Source: Planctomycetaceae bacterium
GTDB taxonomy: Bacteria > Planctomycetota > Planctomycetia > Pirellulales > Lacipirellulaceae
Direction: 5' to 3'
NCBI GenBank assembly: GCA_002713555.1
Contig: PATG01000010.1
Coordinates: 4,882 to 19,882 of the forward strand
Length of the DNA stretch: 15,001 nucleotides
Positions 14,907-15,001 of this stretch are shown piece after piece; the first letter of the stretch is position 1, and each line of letters begins with the position of its first letter. Position numbers and translations under genes: made by a program. Under the pieces are notes generated by a model that saw only the letters and a program-made list of their open reading frames with translations, made no database searches and had not been told where the DNA came from.

Positions 14907-15001
14907 TCAACGTCCTAAACCAATTTCTGCTAATTTTTCAGGTAGGTATGTGTCTGTCACGAAATCCAAACCGTACTTTGCCAATGATTGCTGTTCAGCT
15001 T
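14907..15001 (-). CDS. 3' end of a protein-coding gene (partial, runs off the right edge)
   Basis: On the minus strand an open frame enters at 14999 and runs 30 codons to a TGA at 14909-14907. It reads [18 protein letters not shown] and ends [12 protein letters not shown]. The composition is protein-like, with amphipathic helices, and the other two minus frames close quickly. It is convergent with the preceding gene, leaving a 43-base gap. Too little is visible to name a family. Confidence 0.6.
   Translation of the reverse strand, partial: AEQQSLAKYGLDFVTDTYLPEKLAEIGLGR

Overview
The window looks like ordinary chromosome from an uncultivated marine euryarchaeon. The best match is Marine Group II (Candidatus Poseidoniales / Thalassoarchaea), inferred from the gene content rather than from any marker gene. 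Supporting features are a giant cell-surface protein with a propeller, a VWA domain, Ig-like domains and a C-terminal anchor; a membrane-anchored FG-GAP/VCBS protein; an archaeal ArsR-type regulator with a long helical C-terminal region; a probable DUF2299 protein; frequent GTG/TTG starts; very short intergenic gaps; and a PlsC-like acyltransferase. No rRNA, tRNA, CRISPR array, insertion sequence or integrase was seen.

Layout. Positions 1-11853 are all plus strand and tightly packed: an unrecognised protein (30-980, possibly starting at an ATGA overlap with a gene that ends at 33); an SdhA/FrdA/NadB-family flavoprotein with a TTG start whose substrate residues look lost (1046-2638); a membrane-anchored calcium-loop VCBS/FG-GAP protein (2691-4091); a HIT-family hydrolase (4113-4535); a PlsC-like acyltransferase with a C-terminal membrane region (4552-6084); a DUF2299-like protein (6106-6726); then a leader of about 100 bases with several inverted repeats, followed by a 1674-residue surface protein (6829-11853). 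Its stop lies 6 bases from the end of a convergent minus-strand pair: an ArsR-type regulator (12612 to 11860) and, upstream of it, a two-span membrane protein (13510 to 12665). A divergent promoter region (13511-13627) with a palindrome separates that pair from a plus-strand pair: a split zinc-ribbon coiled-coil protein (13628-14185) and an unrecognised protein whose charged tail is encoded by a 9-base repeat with a one-base defect (14216-14863). The 3' end of a further minus-strand gene enters from the right edge (14907-15001).

How the genes fit together. HIT and acyltransferase genes are 16 bases apart and probably co-transcribed. The membrane protein and ArsR regulator form a likely sensor/regulator operon, and a 9-base word is shared by its promoter and the gap before the regulator. 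The surface protein has its own long leader and is probably a separately controlled, highly expressed envelope protein. The most distinctive observations are the VWA domain inserted inside one blade of a seven-bladed propeller, the frame break in the repeat-encoded tail, and the degenerate SdhA paralogue. No complete new defence or mobile system is evident.
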